Assembly: GCF_031585635.1 (NCBI RefSeq)
Contig: NZ_CP134195.1
Coordinates: forward strand, 1,550,001-1,614,000
Reading direction: 5' to 3'
Source: Paraburkholderia sp. FT54
GTDB lineage: Bacteria; Pseudomonadota; Gammaproteobacteria; Burkholderiales; Burkholderiaceae
Length of the DNA stretch: 64,000 bases
The notes under the pieces are model-generated. The model was not told where the DNA came from and did not search any database. It saw only the letters and a program-made list of their open reading frames with translations. Shown in pieces: positions 1-9,963 of this stretch (within the stretch, counting starts at the first letter, position 1; every line of letters begins with the position of its first letter). The position numbers and the translations under genes were made by a program.

Positions 1-470
1 CGGTGGCGCTTGCGGTCTCCTTGCATGCGCCGAGCGATCCGCTGCGCGACATGCTTGTGCCGCTGAACAAGAAGTACCCGCTGCGCGAACTGATGGCGGC
101 TTGCCAGCGCTATCTGAAGGTCGCGCCGCGCGACTTCATTACGTTTGAATATTGCATGCTCGACGGCGTCAACGACAGCGAAGCGCAAGCGCGCGAATTG
201 CTGGCCGTCACGCGCGACGTGCCGTGCAAGTTCAACCTGATTCCGTTCAATCCGTTCCCCGAATCGGGCCTCATCCGCTCGAAACCGGAACAGATCAAGC
301 GGTTTGCACAAGTGTTGATGGACGCGGGCGTCGTCACCACGGTGCGTAAGACACGCGGCGATGATATCGACGCTGCCTGCGGTCAGTTGGCCGGCGCGGT
401 GCAAGACCGCACACGGCTCGTTGAGCGCACCGGGAAGGCGGCGAAGATCATCGAGGTTCGCGCCGTGTAA
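1..470 (+). CDS. rlmN: 23S rRNA (adenine-C2)-methyltransferase RlmN, C-terminal part (5' end outside window)
   Basis: Radical-SAM enzyme that methylates C2 of A2503 in 23S rRNA and A37 of some tRNAs. Only the last ~156 codons are here. The reading frame is open to the window edge, so the GTG at 3 is an internal Val codon and not a start. The fragment matches the family closely: 'SLHAPSD', '[10 protein letters not shown]', the '[10 protein letters not shown]' stretch and the terminal '[13 protein letters not shown]', whose cysteine (fragment residue ~126) is the methyl-carrying catalytic Cys of RlmN. The radical-SAM CxxxCxxC cluster lies upstream of the window. The gene stands in front of rodZ-ispG-hisS, the usual beta-proteobacterial order. 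Confidence 0.95.
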   Translation, partial: VALAVSLHAPSDPLRDMLVPLNKKYPLRELMAACQRYLKVAPRDFITFEYCMLDGVNDSEAQARELLAVTRDVPCKFNLIPFNPFPESGLIRSKPEQIKRFAQVLMDAGVVTTVRKTRGDDIDAACGQLAGAVQDRTRLVERTGKAAKIIEVRAV

Positions 471-687
471 TCGCGCGGGGATGGCGGGGCGCCGGCGTTC
501 GGAGAGAATTCCGCGAACGCGCGACAAGCTGCCGTGCCGGTGTCGATTGAAAAGAAAGTTTGCAGAAGCGATCGGAAGCGGCACATCAGGCCGCACATTT
601 TGTTATAAACGGTCTGCGATTGGGACGTGAGGCTTGAGCCGGTCCGGGTTGCACAAGTGAAAAAGAATCGACGCGAAAGGATTTGGG

Positions 688-1779
688 ATGAGTGAGCCGC
701 AGCACCCGCAGCCGCAGGACACAGACACGAACGAAGGCCATCCGGCGCCAGTCGCACGGGCGGCGGTGCAGCCTGTTGTGCAGCCGGGCATGGACTCGTT
801 GGCGGCGGTTGGCGCGCGCTTGACCCAATTGCGTGAATCGAAAGGCTGGACGATCGACGACGTATCGGCGCGTCTGAAGGTGAGTGCCGTCAAGCTGCGC
901 GCGCTCGAATCGGGCGACATCAGCCACTTGCCGGACACCACCTTCGCGCTGGGCGTGGTGCGCAGCTACGCGAAGATGCTCGGCGCCGATCCCACGCCGT
1001 TCACGGCGGCATTGCGCCGCGAAAAGGGTGTGCCCGCGCCGGATCTGTCGATGCCGGCGTCGTCGGGTAAAGATTTGCCCCGCGGCAAGGTATCGCTTTC
1101 GCTGGGCGGCAGCGGGCAAAAGAGCCGCTCATGGTTGTGGGGCGTGGCGGCGGTGATCGTCGCGGTGATCGCGCTCGGCATGTGGCATACCAACGGCGGC
1201 GATTCGTCGGCGTGGCTCGCGCGGTTGAAAGCGACCGCGAACGGTGCCGCTGGCGGCGCGACCGGCGCATCGGGCGCGGTGGCGCAGGGGCAATCGGCAG
1301 GTTCGGAAGCCGCCGCGGAAGAGGCTGCTTCTGCGCCGGACGCGCAGGCGGCAGCAGAAAATGCAGCGTCGGCTACGCCGATGCCCGCGCCGCTCGCCAC
1401 CGGCACGGCGCCTTCGTCGGCGCCGGCAGTCACGGCAATGACGGCCGCGCCGAAAGCCGGGTCGCAAGCACCGGCTGCGGCAACTGCGCCGGGCGCGAGC
1501 GCGCCGGCGGCTACGGTCACGCCGGCTGCAGGTCAGTCGATCGTTGCGTTGAGCGTAAAACAGGACAGCTGGTTCAGCGTGCGTGGCAAAGATGGCAAGG
1601 AAGTGTTCTCCGGCCTCGTGCACGCAGGCGATACCAAGGAAGTAACGGGCGAAGCGCCGTTCAAGGTCACGGTCGGCAACAGGGCCGGTCTCGACTCGCT
1701 GACGCTCGATGGCCAGCCGGTCGATCCGTCGAAGTATGCGGCGGCCAAAGGCAACGTGGCGCGCTTCGCGCTGCCTTGA
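688..1779 (+). CDS. rodZ: RodZ-like cytoskeletal membrane protein (HTH plus DUF4115)
   Basis: 363 residues with RodZ architecture. A Cro/C1-type helix-turn-helix sits at ~41-100 ('LRESKGWTIDDVS'), one transmembrane helix at ~148-166 ('LWGVAAVIVAVIALGMW'), a long Ala/Pro/Ser-rich periplasmic linker at ~170-285, and a C-terminal DUF4115-type beta domain at ~286-363 ('VALSVKQDSWFSV'). In E. coli RodZ couples MreB to the elongation machinery through this fold. The ATG at 688 has AAAGGA about 9 nt upstream. The gene lies between rlmN and ispG, the classical rodZ position. A hairpin terminator separates it from ispG. The HTH makes automated 'transcriptional regulator' labels common, but the membrane topology argues against that role. 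Confidence 0.85.
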   Translation: MSEPQHPQPQDTDTNEGHPAPVARAAVQPVVQPGMDSLAAVGARLTQLRESKGWTIDDVSARLKVSAVKLRALESGDISHLPDTTFALGVVRSYAKMLGADPTPFTAALRREKGVPAPDLSMPASSGKDLPRGKVSLSLGGSGQKSRSWLWGVAAVIVAVIALGMWHTNGGDSSAWLARLKATANGAAGGATGASGAVAQGQSAGSEAAAEEAASAPDAQAAAENAASATPMPAPLATGTAPSSAPAVTAMTAAPKAGSQAPAAATAPGASAPAATVTPAAGQSIVALSVKQDSWFSVRGKDGKEVFSGLVHAGDTKEVTGEAPFKVTVGNRAGLDSLTLDGQPVDPSKYAAAKGNVARFALP

Positions 1780-1791
1780 CAGATACGGTAT

Positions 1792-1823
1792 GCGCCGCGG
1801 CCAACCGGTCCGCGGCGCTTTTT
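1792..1823 (+). terminator. Intrinsic terminator after rodZ
   Basis: Perfect 9-bp inverted repeat GCGCCGCGG / CCGCGGCGC with a 9-nt loop, followed directly by five T residues. It starts 12 nt after the rodZ stop and suggests that ispG can be transcribed separately. Confidence 0.7.
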
Positions 1824-1877
1824 CAATTCAGGCGCTACGTCTTCTGTGTGGCGCATGCGGCGTAAATGGGTTTTTCG

Positions 1878-3182
1878 ATGCAATCCGAAGCTCAATCCCA
1901 ATCGAGTAGCAAGATCGTTTCAACCGAGCCGGTGTTCGGCGGCCAGGCCGCGCGGCGCAAGTCGCACGCGGTCGACGTCCGTTGGGGCGGCCAGCTCGTC
2001 ACCATCGGCGGCGACGCACCCGTGCGCATCCAGTCGATGACCAACACGGATACCGCGGACGCCATCGGCACCGCGATCCAGATCAAGGAACTGGCGCAAG
2101 CCGGCTCGGAACTGGTGCGTATCACCGTGAACACGCCGGAAGCGGCCGCGGCCGTCCCGGCCGTGCGCGAGCAGCTCGACCGCATGGGCGTGTCGGTGCC
2201 GCTGGTCGGCGACTTCCATTACAACGGCCATCTGCTGTTGCGCGATTACCCCGCGTGCGCGGAGTCGCTGTCCAAGTACCGGATCAATCCGGGCAACGTC
2301 GGCCATGGCGCGAAACGCGACACGCAGTTCGCGCAGATGATTGAAGCCGCGGCGAAGTATGACAAGCCGGTGCGTATCGGCGTCAACTGGGGCAGTCTCG
2401 ACCAGGACCTGCTCGCGAAGATGATGGACGAGAACGCCGCGCGTGCCACGCCGTGGGAAGCGCAAAGCGTGATGTACGAAGCGCTCATCCAGTCGGCGAT
2501 CGGCTCGGCGGAGCGGGCGGTCGAACTCGGTCTGTCGCGCAATCAGATTATCCTGTCGTGCAAGGTCAGCGGCGTGCAGGATCTGATCGCCGTGTACCGC
2601 GAACTCGCGCGCCGTTGTGACTTCGCGCTGCATCTCGGCTTGACCGAGGCTGGCATGGGGTCGAAGGGCATTGTTGCCTCGACCGCGGCGTTGTCCGTGT
2701 TGTTGCAGCAGGGCATCGGCGACACGATCCGGATTTCGCTCACGCCGGAACCGGGCGCCTCGCGCACCGGCGAAGTGATCGTCGGCCAGGAAATCCTGCA
2801 GACCATGGGTCTGCGCTCGTTCACGCCGATGGTGATCGCGTGCCCGGGTTGCGGCCGCACCACCAGCACGCTGTTCCAGGAACTTGCGTCGCAAATCCAG
2901 ACCTATCTGCGCACGCAGATGCCGGTGTGGCGCGATCAATATCCTGGCGTCGAGAAGATGCACGTCGCGGTGATGGGTTGCATCGTCAACGGTCCGGGCG
3001 AATCGAAGCAGGCCAACATCGGCATCAGCTTGCCGGGCTCGGGCGAGAACCCGGCCGCGCCGGTGTTCATCGACGGCGAGAAGGTGAAGACGCTGCGCGG
3101 CGATAACATCGCGCAAGAATTCCAGCAAATCGTGAGTGACTACGTCGAGCGCAGCTATGGCCGCGCCACGGTAGCCAACTAA
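1878..3182 (+). CDS. ispG: 4-hydroxy-3-methylbut-2-en-1-yl diphosphate synthase (flavodoxin), IspG/GcpE
   Basis: Penultimate enzyme of the MEP isoprenoid pathway. It reductively opens the MEcPP ring to HMBPP using a [4Fe-4S] cluster. The 434-residue protein has the beta-proteobacterial form: TIM barrel from ~40 ('[11 protein letters not shown]', 'VGDFHYNGH', 'INPGNVG'), then the C-terminal reductase-like domain with the three cluster cysteines in 'ACPGCGRT' and '[10 protein letters not shown]'. An in-frame ATG at 1866 adds four residues. I chose 1878 because the remembered Burkholderia proteins begin MQSEAQ. Neither start has a good Shine-Dalgarno. The gene is followed 21 nt later by hisS. 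Confidence 0.96.
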   Translation: MQSEAQSQSSSKIVSTEPVFGGQAARRKSHAVDVRWGGQLVTIGGDAPVRIQSMTNTDTADAIGTAIQIKELAQAGSELVRITVNTPEAAAAVPAVREQLDRMGVSVPLVGDFHYNGHLLLRDYPACAESLSKYRINPGNVGHGAKRDTQFAQMIEAAAKYDKPVRIGVNWGSLDQDLLAKMMDENAARATPWEAQSVMYEALIQSAIGSAERAVELGLSRNQIILSCKVSGVQDLIAVYRELARRCDFALHLGLTEAGMGSKGIVASTAALSVLLQQGIGDTIRISLTPEPGASRTGEVIVGQEILQTMGLRSFTPMVIACPGCGRTTSTLFQELASQIQTYLRTQMPVWRDQYPGVEKMHVAVMGCIVNGPGESKQANIGISLPGSGENPAAPVFIDGEKVKTLRGDNIAQEFQQIVSDYVERSYGRATVAN

Positions 3183-3203
3183 ACATCGGCTCTCGAAATA
3201 CAG

Positions 3204-4544
3204 ATGACTGAACAGAAGAAAAAGCTCGAAAAGCTCTCCGGCGTGAAGGGTATGAACGACATCCTTCCGCAGGAAGCCGGGCTGTGGGAATTTTTCGAAA
3301 CGACCGTCAAGTCGATGCTGCGTTCGTACGGATACCAGAATATTCGTACGCCGATCATCGAGCATACGCAGTTGTTCAAGCGCGGTATCGGCGAAGTGAC
3401 CGACATCGTCGAGAAAGAGATGTACAGCTTCACCGACGCGTTGAACGGTGAAAATCTGACCATGCGCCCGGAAAACACGGCGGCGGTGGTGCGCGCGGCG
3501 ATCGAGCACAACATGCTGTACGACGGCCCGAAGCGCCTGTGGTACATCGGCCCGATGTTCCGCCACGAGCGTCCGCAGCGCGGCCGCTATCGCCAGTTCC
3601 ATCAGGTCGGCGTGGAAGCGCTCGGCTTTGCCGGTCCGGACGCCGACGCTGAAATCATCATGATGTGCCAGCGTTTGTGGGACGACCTCGGGCTGATGGG
3701 CATCAAGCTCGAAATCAACTCGCTGGGTCTCGCGGAAGAACGCGCGGCGCACCGTGTCGAATTGATCGCGCACCTCGAAAAGCACATGGACGTGCTCGAC
3801 GAAGAAGCGAAGCGCCGTCTCTACACGAACCCGCTGCGCGTGCTCGATACGAAGAATCCGGCCATGCAGGAAGTCGCGCAGAACGCGCCTAAGCTGATCG
3901 ATTTTCTCGGCGAAGAATCGCGCGCGCACTTCGAAGGTTTGCAGCGCATTCTGAAGGCGAACAACATCCCGTTCACGATCAATCCGCGTCTCGTGCGCGG
4001 TCTCGATTATTACAATCTGACCGTGTTCGAATGGGTGACCGACAAGCTCGGCGCGCAAGGCACTGTCGCGGCCGGCGGGCGTTACGATCCGCTGATCGAA
4101 CAACTCGGCGGCAAGCCCACGGCGGCATGCGGCTGGGCAATGGGCGTCGAGCGGATCCTCGAATTGCTGAAGGAAGAGCAACTGGTGCCGGAAGACGAAG
4201 GTTGCGACGTGTACGTGGTCCATCAGGGCGACGCGGCGCGCGAGCAGGCCTTCATCATCGCCGAGCGTTTGCGCGACACGGGCCTCGACGTGATCCTGCA
4301 TTGCAGCGCCGACGGTCAAACGGCCAGCTTCAAATCGCAGATGAAGCGTGCCGACGCAAGCGGCGCGGCGTTCGCGGTGGTGCTCGGCGAAGACGAGATC
4401 GCCAACGGCACGGTGGGCGTGAAACCGCTGCGCGATACAAATGCTAACGGCGGTAAAAACGAGCAACACAACGTACCGGCCGAAGACTTGACCGAATTTC
4501 TAATCAATGCGATGGTTGCAACCGCCGAAGACGGCGACGACTGA
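3204..4544 (+). CDS. hisS: Histidyl-tRNA synthetase
   Basis: Class II aminoacyl-tRNA synthetase that charges tRNA-His. It is 446 residues, normal for the bacterial enzyme. Visible features are the N-terminal '[10 protein letters not shown]', motif 2 around residues 113-137 ('[18 protein letters not shown]'), the histidine-specific '[13 protein letters not shown]' at ~264-276, motif 3 ('[10 protein letters not shown]') and a C-terminal anticodon-binding domain from ~335. It begins 21 nt after ispG and is followed by yfgM, bamB and der, as in many proteobacteria. HisZ, a catalytically dead paralogue, is encoded about 8 kb downstream (12781-13932). Confidence 0.97.
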   Translation: MTEQKKKLEKLSGVKGMNDILPQEAGLWEFFETTVKSMLRSYGYQNIRTPIIEHTQLFKRGIGEVTDIVEKEMYSFTDALNGENLTMRPENTAAVVRAAIEHNMLYDGPKRLWYIGPMFRHERPQRGRYRQFHQVGVEALGFAGPDADAEIIMMCQRLWDDLGLMGIKLEINSLGLAEERAAHRVELIAHLEKHMDVLDEEAKRRLYTNPLRVLDTKNPAMQEVAQNAPKLIDFLGEESRAHFEGLQRILKANNIPFTINPRLVRGLDYYNLTVFEWVTDKLGAQGTVAAGGRYDPLIEQLGGKPTAACGWAMGVERILELLKEEQLVPEDEGCDVYVVHQGDAAREQAFIIAERLRDTGLDVILHCSADGQTASFKSQMKRADASGAAFAVVLGEDEIANGTVGVKPLRDTNANGGKNEQHNVPAEDLTEFLINAMVATAEDGDD

Positions 4545-4622
4545 TCGCGATGTCGTCGAGCCGGTTGGTTCGCAATCGGGTTCGACACGCACACGTAGCA
4601 AGAAAGAGGAAATCGCCGGGCA

Positions 4623-5252
4623 ATGAGTTACCACGACGAACAAGAATCGATTGAAAGTCTGAAGGCATGGTGGACGCAGTGGGGCAATGCAACCACATGG
4701 ATCGTGCTGGTGGCACTGGTCGCCGCGGCTGGCTGGAACGGCTGGAATTTCTGGCAACGGCGCCAGGCGGCGGAAGCTGCCGTGCTGTACGACCAGGTGC
4801 AGCAAGCCGTGGCATCGGGCGATAAGGCAAAGATCACCCGCGTCGCCACCGACATGGAAGACAGGTTCAGCCGCACGGCGTATGCGCAGATGACCGCGCT
4901 CGGCGCCGCCAAGGCGCTGTACGCCGCGGGCGACGAAGCCGCCGCGAAGGCGCAACTGCAATGGACCATCGATCACGCGAAAGATGACGAGTTCAAGCAG
5001 ATCGCCAAGCTGCGCCTCGCTTCGCTGCTGCTCGACGACAAGGCTTACGACCAGGGCCTCGCGCTGCTCGCCGAACCGCAGTCCGACGCGTTCAAAGGCA
5101 TCGTGGCGAACGGCCGCGGCGATCTGCTCGCCGCTCAAGGCAAGCGCGACGATGCGCGCGCGGCCTACAAGCTGGCCCTCGACTCGCTGTCGAAAAACGA
5201 TAGTTCGGCGCGCCAGTTGATTCAGTTCAAGCTGGACGCGCTGGGCGGCTGA
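4623..5252 (+). CDS. yfgM: YfgM-family tetratricopeptide inner-membrane protein
   Basis: 209 residues. A short N-terminal cytoplasmic segment ('YHDEQESIESLKAWW') is followed by one transmembrane helix at ~23-43, then a periplasmic all-alpha TPR-like domain (DUF2133-type). The E. coli homologue is an ancillary SecYEG/PpiD partner that passes secreted proteins to periplasmic chaperones. The context fits: it is directly followed by the outer-membrane assembly lipoprotein bamB. The start has AAAGAGGA upstream ('gaaagaggaaatcgcc'). The family assignment rests on topology, length and position. No catalytic motif is expected or seen. Confidence 0.88.
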   Translation: MSYHDEQESIESLKAWWTQWGNATTWIVLVALVAAAGWNGWNFWQRRQAAEAAVLYDQVQQAVASGDKAKITRVATDMEDRFSRTAYAQMTALGAAKALYAAGDEAAAKAQLQWTIDHAKDDEFKQIAKLRLASLLLDDKAYDQGLALLAEPQSDAFKGIVANGRGDLLAAQGKRDDARAAYKLALDSLSKNDSSARQLIQFKLDALGG

Positions 5253-5339
5253 TCGCCGCACGTAAAGCGCCACAATCAGCGCCGCGTGCCACGACCAACC
5301 GGTCTCCTTTAATTAAATTCCTGAATGCTTCGTCCACCG

Positions 5340-6485
5340 ATGAATCTGCTGAAACGTTACGCTGTGCCCGTTGCCTGTGCGATGACCGTGCTCACCATGG
5401 CGGCTTGCTCATCCACGAAAGACGAGCGCCGCGTGCCGACGCCGCTCACCGAGTTCAAACCCGTGCTCGACGTGCAGCAGGCCTGGAAGGCAAGCGTCGG
5501 TAAGGCAGGGCGCTATCTGTTCTCGCCGGTTGCGGTCGGCAACGCCGTGTACGCGGCTGGAGCGAACGGTTCGGTTGCGAAGATCGACGCGCAAACCGGT
5601 CAGGACGTCTGGCGCGTGAAGCTGCACGACGACCTTTCGGCGGGTGTCGGCAGCGACGGCACGCTCACCGCGGTCGGCGGCCTGAAGGGCGACGTCTACG
5701 TACTCGGCGCGGACGGCAAACAACTGTGGACCGCCAAGGCGCCGGGCGAGATCATTTCGCCGCCGCTCGTCGGCAACGGTCTCGTGGTGGTGCGCACGGT
5801 CGACGGTCAGATCGTCGCATTCAACGCGCAGACCGGCGAGCAGAAGTGGAACTACCGCAACCGCGCGGTGCCGCTCAATCTGCGTGTGTCGTCGGGCATG
5901 ACGTTCGCGGGCGATGCGGCCGTGCTGGCCGGTTTCCCGGGCGGCGCGTTCGCGGCGATCAACCTGCAGACGGGCGATAACTATTGGCAAACGCCGGTGT
6001 CCTATCCGAAGGGCGTGACGGAAGTGGAGCGTATCAACGACGTGACCGGTCCGCCCACGCTGGTCGGTTCGGAAACCTGCGCCGTGACGTTCCAGGGCCA
6101 GATTGGCTGTTTCGACGCGAACTCGGGCCGCGCCGTGTGGGAAAAGGCGTTCTCCAGCACGAGCGGTCTGGCGCAGGATGATGGCGCCGTGGTGGCAGCG
6201 GACGACTGGTCGGTGGTGTCGGCGTTCGACGTCAGCAACGGCGCGCCGCTGTGGAAGAACGACAAGCTAAAGAACCGTGACCTGAGCGTGCCGTTCATTC
6301 TGGGTCATGCCGCAGTGCTGGGCGACTACCAAGGCTACGTGCACTTCCTGTCCCGCGACGACGGCACGCTCGTCGCACGCGTGAAGACCGACGGCAGCCC
6401 GATTACCGCGGCGCCGGTGCTCGCCGGCGAGACGCTGGTGGTGCTGACGCACGACGGCGACCTGTACGGCTACCGCCCGCGCTGA
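5340..6485 (+). CDS. bamB: Outer-membrane protein assembly factor BamB
   Basis: Eight-bladed PQQ-type beta-propeller lipoprotein of the BAM complex that inserts beta-barrel proteins into the outer membrane. From the ATG at 5340 the protein is 381 residues with a lipoprotein signal ending in the lipobox 'LTMAAC'. The ATG at 5325 would add five residues ahead of the basic 'MNLLKRY' and looks less natural. Propeller blades are visible as repeated 'DAQTGQDVW', 'NAQTGEQKW', 'NLQTGDNYW', 'DANSGRAVW' and 'DVSNGAPLW' turns spaced ~40-50 residues apart. It sits between yfgM and der, its standard place. Confidence 0.95.
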   Translation: MNLLKRYAVPVACAMTVLTMAACSSTKDERRVPTPLTEFKPVLDVQQAWKASVGKAGRYLFSPVAVGNAVYAAGANGSVAKIDAQTGQDVWRVKLHDDLSAGVGSDGTLTAVGGLKGDVYVLGADGKQLWTAKAPGEIISPPLVGNGLVVVRTVDGQIVAFNAQTGEQKWNYRNRAVPLNLRVSSGMTFAGDAAVLAGFPGGAFAAINLQTGDNYWQTPVSYPKGVTEVERINDVTGPPTLVGSETCAVTFQGQIGCFDANSGRAVWEKAFSSTSGLAQDDGAVVAADDWSVVSAFDVSNGAPLWKNDKLKNRDLSVPFILGHAAVLGDYQGYVHFLSRDDGTLVARVKTDGSPITAAPVLAGETLVVLTHDGDLYGYRPR

Positions 6486-6515
6486 TCGCGCGAGGCAATC
6501 GCCGTCTGGCATGCA

Positions 6516-6545
6516 GGCCGGCTTCGCCGGCCGCGCGCGTTTTTG
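6516..6545 (+). terminator. Intrinsic terminator after bamB
   Basis: Perfect 7-bp hairpin GGCCGGC-TTC-GCCGGCC (6516-6532), then a GC alternation and five T residues (6540-6544). It lies 31 nt after the bamB stop and closes the rodZ/ispG-bamB run. Confidence 0.6.
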
Positions 6546-6942
6546 TCGAGTTGCGGTTTGAGTTGTAGTAGCAGGGCAGAGTAAGTAAAAGAATTCCGCC
6601 GGACTGGCTGGTCCGGCAAGTCGGATCAGACATGGCGCACGGGCCCGCGTGGCCATCGGTGGTTGCTTGCGGCACCACCTTCGGCGGCATCCTCGTACAT
6701 ACCGCAGAGAATCGTATTCGAACTGGCGTGCGAGCCGTCGAGCAGTAAAGACTGAACCTGGCGGCCCCTTGGCGCCGCCCATACAGCCAAACCCCCGTCC
6801 GCCCGGGTGCGCATATTGACAGCACATCCGGGGCTGGCCGAATTCGTGATAATTTTCGTCAAACGCTGCCGTGTAGCGGCCGCATGGCGTCGCTACGCGG
6901 CCGGTCGATTTCGATCCCGCGTTTCACCGTGAACAACATCTG
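6546..6942. other. Non-coding gap between bamB and der
   Basis: About 400 bp without a credible gene. Frames that stay open here have no start signal and no recognisable protein. A 7-bp hairpin (GCCGGAC / GTCCGGC, 6598-6617) and an AT-rich 'GATAAT' hexamer at 6848-6853 (a possible -10 for der, about 90 nt ahead of its ATG) are the only structures I can point to. The TTGACA at 6816-6821 is 26 nt from it, too far for a standard promoter. Confidence 0.4.
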
Positions 6943-8280
6943 ATGAAACCCGTTATTGCCCTCGTTGGGCGCCCCAATGTGGGGAAATCCACGCTGTTCA
7001 ACCGGCTCACGCGCTCGCGTGACGCGCTGGTTGCCGACCTGCCCGGTCTCACCCGCGATCGCCACTACGGTGAAGGGCGTACCGGCGAGCGGCCGTATCT
7101 GGTCGTCGATACCGGCGGTTTCGAGCCGGTCGCGAAAGACGGCATTCTGCACGAAATGGCGCGGCAAACCCGCCAGGCGGTTGAGGAATCGGACATCGTC
7201 GTGTTCATCGTCGACGGTCGCAACGGTCTCGCGCCGCAGGACAAGTCGATCGCCGATTATCTGCGCAAGGTCGGCCGGCCGATTTTCCTCGTCGTCAACA
7301 AGGCCGAGGGCATGAAGTACACCACGGTCGCCGCCGACTTCTACGAACTCGGCCTCGGCGACCCGCGCGCGATTTCCGCGGCGCACGGCGACGGCGTCAC
7401 CGAAATGATCAATGAGGCGCTCGAAGTCGCGTACGCCGGCCAGCCGGAAGAGAGCGACGACGAGAAAGAAACGCGCGGCGTGAAGATCGCGATCGTCGGC
7501 CGTCCGAATGTCGGCAAGTCGACCTTGATCAACGCACTGGTAGGCGAAGAACGCGTGATCGCGTTCGATATGCCGGGCACCACGCGCGATTCGATCTACG
7601 TCGATTTCGAGCGCGGCGGCAAACCGTACACGCTGATCGATACGGCCGGTTTGCGCCGCCGCGGCAAAGTGTTCGAAGCGATCGAGAAATTCTCGGTGGT
7701 GAAAACGCTGCAGTCGATCTCCGACGCCAACGTCGTGATCCTGCTGCTCGACGCGCGCCAGGATATTTCAGAACAGGACGCGCATATTGCCGGCTTCGTA
7801 GTGGAGCAGGGCCGTGCGCTGGTGGTGGGCGTGAACAAGTGGGACGGTCTCGATCCGCATGTGCGCGACCGCACCAAGGCCGACCTCGAGCGCAAACTGA
7901 AATTTCTCGACTTCGCCAAGTTCCATTTTATTTCCGCCGCGGAAAAAACAGGGATCGGCCCGTTGATGCGCTCGGTCGACGACGCCTACGCAGCCGCCAT
8001 GGCCAAGCTGCCGACGCCGAAGCTCACGCGCGCGCTGATCGACGCCGTCGAATTCCAGCAGCCGCGCCGGCGTGGTCCCGTGCGCCCGAAACTGCGCTAC
8101 GCGCACCAGGGCGGGCAGAATCCGCCGATCATCGTGATTCACGGCAACGCGCTCGACGCGATCACCGAAACGTACAAACGCTACCTCGAAAACCGCTTCA
8201 GGGAAACTTTCAAGCTGACTGGGACTCCATTGCGCATAGAGTTCAGATCGTCGACGAACCCTTACGCGGATAAAGGCTAG
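6943..8280 (+). CDS. der: Ribosome-assembly GTPase Der (EngA)
   Basis: Essential tandem-G-domain GTPase for 50S subunit maturation. It is 445 residues, normal length. The first P-loop '[11 protein letters not shown]' is at ~9 with 'DTGG' and 'NKAEG'. The second P-loop '[11 protein letters not shown]' is at ~186 with '[10 protein letters not shown]' and 'NKWDG'. The KH-like RNA-binding domain fills the C-terminus from ~355 and ends in '[11 protein letters not shown]', a strongly conserved tail. It has its own upstream region of ~400 bp after the bamB terminator and precedes hfq. Confidence 0.97.
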   Translation: MKPVIALVGRPNVGKSTLFNRLTRSRDALVADLPGLTRDRHYGEGRTGERPYLVVDTGGFEPVAKDGILHEMARQTRQAVEESDIVVFIVDGRNGLAPQDKSIADYLRKVGRPIFLVVNKAEGMKYTTVAADFYELGLGDPRAISAAHGDGVTEMINEALEVAYAGQPEESDDEKETRGVKIAIVGRPNVGKSTLINALVGEERVIAFDMPGTTRDSIYVDFERGGKPYTLIDTAGLRRRGKVFEAIEKFSVVKTLQSISDANVVILLLDARQDISEQDAHIAGFVVEQGRALVVGVNKWDGLDPHVRDRTKADLERKLKFLDFAKFHFISAAEKTGIGPLMRSVDDAYAAAMAKLPTPKLTRALIDAVEFQQPRRRGPVRPKLRYAHQGGQNPPIIVIHGNALDAITETYKRYLENRFRETFKLTGTPLRIEFRSSTNPYADKG

Positions 8281-8433
8281 ACCCAGGCTGAAACCCGCGT
8301 GTGTGCTGGCTTTGGCCGCATGGCCGGGCCTCTCGCGCAAAAACGAAAATCGGCTATAGTGTAGCGGTTGACGGTGGATCTCTTTTTCTTCCCCGTCAAT
8401 TAAGTCAACCTGCAAAAAAATACGGAGTTTGCT

Positions 8434-8670
8434 ATGAGCAACAAAGGGCAATTGTTACAAGACCCGTTTTTGAACGCACTGCGTAAAGAGCATGTGCCGG
8501 TGTCGATCTACCTGGTCAACGGCATCAAGCTTCAAGGGAACATTGAATCGTTCGACCAGTACGTCGTGTTGCTCCGGAATACGGTCACCCAGATGGTCTA
8601 CAAGCACGCAATCTCGACAGTCGTGCCAGCCCGCCCGGTGAATTTCCACCCGGATTCTGAACAGTCCTAA
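8434..8670 (+). CDS. hfq: RNA chaperone Hfq
   Basis: 78-residue Sm-like protein that forms hexamers and pairs small RNAs with mRNAs. The sequence carries the Sm1 core '[20 protein letters not shown]' and the Sm2 motif '[12 protein letters not shown]' with the hallmark 'KHA' RNA-contact residues. The C-terminal tail is short (ends 'NFHPDSEQS'), as in Burkholderiaceae Hfq. An upstream GGAG (8424-8427) is well placed for the ATG. hflX follows 29 nt later, the conserved hfq-hflX-hflK-hflC arrangement. Confidence 0.98.
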   Translation: MSNKGQLLQDPFLNALRKEHVPVSIYLVNGIKLQGNIESFDQYVVLLRNTVTQMVYKHAISTVVPARPVNFHPDSEQS

Positions 8671-8699
8671 CCCCCGTCGCGGCCGGCTAACGTCGCCCG

Positions 8700-9914
8700 T
8701 TGGCGATTACTCCCGGCCGCCTCATTTTGATACCTTCCAATTTGATCAATGCAGCGCTTGTCGGCATCGACTTCGGTAAGATCGATTTCGAAGCCAGCCT
8801 AGAAGAACTCAGCCTGCTCGCGCAAAGCGCGGGCGCGAATCCCTTAGTCACCCTCACCGGGCGCCGGTCCAGTCCCGATGCCAAGATGTTCGTCGGCAGC
8901 GGCAAGGCCGAAGAACTGCGTCTGGCGTGTGAGGCGAACGACATCGAACTCGTCATTTTCAATCATGCTCTGGCGCCTGCGCAGCAGCGCAATCTGGAGC
9001 AGGCGCTTAATCGGCGCGTGATCGATCGCACCAGTCTCATCCTCGACATTTTTGCGCAACGCGCCCGCAGCCATGAGGGCAAGCTGCAGGTGGAACTCGC
9101 GCAGCTGCAGTATCTGTCGACGCGACTGATCCGCGCATGGACCCACCTGGAACGGCAAAAAGGCGGTATCGGTTTGCGCGGCCCTGGCGAAACGCAGCTC
9201 GAAACCGACCGCCGTTTGATCGGCGAGCGCATCAAGGCGCTCAAGACGCGGCTCGAGAAACTGCGCCGTCAGCACGGCACGCAGCGCCGCGCGCGCAGCC
9301 GCAATCAGACCATGTCGGTGTCGCTGGTCGGCTACACGAACGCGGGCAAATCCACGCTCTTCAACGCGCTCACCAAGGCTCAGGCGTACGCCGCCGACCA
9401 GTTGTTCGCGACGCTGGACACCACTTCGCGGCGCGTCTATCTCGGCGACGAAGCGGGGCAGGTAGTGGTGTCGGATACGGTCGGTTTCATCCGCGAACTG
9501 CCTCACCAGCTGGTCGCGGCGTTTCGCGCCACGCTCGAGGAAACCATTCACGCCGACTTGCTGCTGCACGTGGTCGATGCGTCGAGCGCGGTGCGGCTCG
9601 ACCAGATCGATCAGGTGAACGAGGTGTTGCATGCCATCGGTGCAGATACGATCCGGCAAGTGCTGGTCTTCAACAAGATCGACGCGGTGCCGGAGCTGGC
9701 GGCCCGTGGGGATGCGGTCGAAAGGGACGAGTATGGTAATATTTCGCGCGTCTTTTTGAGCGCGCGCACGGGGCAAGGGCTGGACACGCTGCGCGCTGCC
9801 ATCGCTGAAATCGCTACTGCCGAACCTCTTCCCGAAACGCTGGTCGATCTCTCGGAAGAAGACCGGTCGGCAGCACCACGCGACGACCGCAAGGTCCCAG
9901 AACTCGGGCACTGA
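8700..9914 (+). CDS. hflX: Ribosome-splitting GTPase HflX
   Basis: OBG-HflX GTPase that binds the 50S subunit and rescues stalled or heat-damaged ribosomes. The N-terminal HflX domain runs to ~200, with the glycine-rich 'KGGIGLRGPGETQLETDRR' linker. G1 'GYTNAGKSTLF' is at ~211, followed by 'DTVGFIRELP' and 'NKID'. The start is uncertain. The frame begins with TTG at 8700, but a second TTG at 8742 starts just before the conserved 'ALVGIDFGK' core and would give 390 residues. Neither has a clear Shine-Dalgarno, so the coordinates are the outer limit. It lies between hfq and hflK. Confidence 0.93.
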   Translation: MAITPGRLILIPSNLINAALVGIDFGKIDFEASLEELSLLAQSAGANPLVTLTGRRSSPDAKMFVGSGKAEELRLACEANDIELVIFNHALAPAQQRNLEQALNRRVIDRTSLILDIFAQRARSHEGKLQVELAQLQYLSTRLIRAWTHLERQKGGIGLRGPGETQLETDRRLIGERIKALKTRLEKLRRQHGTQRRARSRNQTMSVSLVGYTNAGKSTLFNALTKAQAYAADQLFATLDTTSRRVYLGDEAGQVVVSDTVGFIRELPHQLVAAFRATLEETIHADLLLHVVDASSAVRLDQIDQVNEVLHAIGADTIRQVLVFNKIDAVPELAARGDAVERDEYGNISRVFLSARTGQGLDTLRAAIAEIATAEPLPETLVDLSEEDRSAAPRDDRKVPELGH

Positions 9915-9963
9915 CCCGTTCCAATTGCACTGACCCGCTGTCTACTCTGGTGAACGAACACAG

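Noticed and set aside
471..687. Missing pilF/pilW-type gene between rlmN and rodZ
   Set aside because: I could not recall with certainty that this lineage normally carries it here, so absence is not reported as a deletion.
1920..4469. 849-codon open frame antisense to ispG and hisS
   Set aside because: Follows from GC-rich third positions of the real genes. Composition is Arg/His/Ala-rich with no domain or start signal.
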